From Bolinopsis microptera (Eukaryota > Ctenophora > Tentaculata > Lobata > Bolinopsidae), in assembly GCF_026151205.1 (NCBI RefSeq), contig NW_026971773.1, forward strand, positions 1 through 64,000: a DNA stretch of 64,000 bases; not shown here. Reading direction: 5' to 3'. More notes on this DNA, generated by a model that worked only from the letters and a program-made list of their open reading frames with translations, did not search any database and was not told the origin of the DNA. How positions within the stretch are numbered: the first letter of the stretch is position 1.

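Noticed and set aside
62881-62913. Alternative donor GTATTA for exon b
   Set aside because: It would leave phase 1 and create a TAA in exon c with the observed acceptor; GAA|GTGGGT keeps the frame.

Overview
The window looks like AT-rich nuclear DNA from an invertebrate animal, most plausibly a cnidarian. This is inferred from family content: an intron-rich RME-8/DNAJC13 gene, a receptor combining hevein-like cysteine repeats, LDL-receptor class A modules and a relaxin-receptor-like 7TM domain, CR1/L2-like and RTE-like LINEs, and a Penelope-like fragment. No rRNA, tRNA or CRISPR array was seen.

The backbone is one host gene on the minus strand, DNAJC13/RME-8 (an endosomal J-domain co-chaperone), read from 64000 down to about 2800. 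Fifteen exons have clean splice sites; their lengths and phases agree wherever neighbouring exons are both readable. A sixteenth sits in poor-quality sequence near 54 kb. The exons total about 2 kb. The rest is intron, and almost every intron is filled with a minisatellite. Several arrays are visibly made from the exon edge they touch: the unit carries the end of the exon plus its splice donor (69-bp array at 1-2880, 29-bp array at 47034, units at 14.8-15.2 kb and 15.4/19.4 kb) or the acceptor plus the start of the exon (35-bp array at 4045-13640, units at 14.1-14.6 kb, 55-bp array at 63118-63764). Many unrelated arrays also share a GTAACC/GGTTAC core. This is the most unusual signal in the window.

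The 27-kb intron between 19757 and 46748 carries a second, nested gene on the plus strand. Exon 1 (24595-24655) encodes a signal peptide, exon 2 (31525-31827) an acidic Pro-Ala-Glu repeat, and exon 3 (38697-43141) hevein-like repeats, LDLa modules and seven transmembrane helices. Both introns are phase 1 and the spliced frame is open for 1602 codons. Its introns are packed with TIR-bounded and foldback DNA elements, several nested inside one another.

Mobile elements: a 5'-truncated RTE-like LINE (4324-11547, 9-bp TSD) sits inside the 35-bp array. It is split by a near full-length CR1/L2-like LINE (5774-11039), whose endonuclease region is split in turn by a 691-bp palindromic TTAA element. 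Other elements are a second TTAA element (30081-30957), a Penelope-like 3' fragment (20171-20661, 12-bp TSD), TA-flanked TIR elements at 21545-23353, 25251-29616, 58875-61117 and possibly 24678-32257, a 6.2-kb foldback element (32288-38479) with its own nested MITE, an ORF1-only retroposon (43307-44580) and an unclassified 3.7-kb insertion with a coiled-coil ORF (15576-19262).

Sequence quality is uneven. Positions 1-1100 and about 50.6-57.4 kb look like unpolished long-read consensus, and exons there carry indels that are probably not biological.
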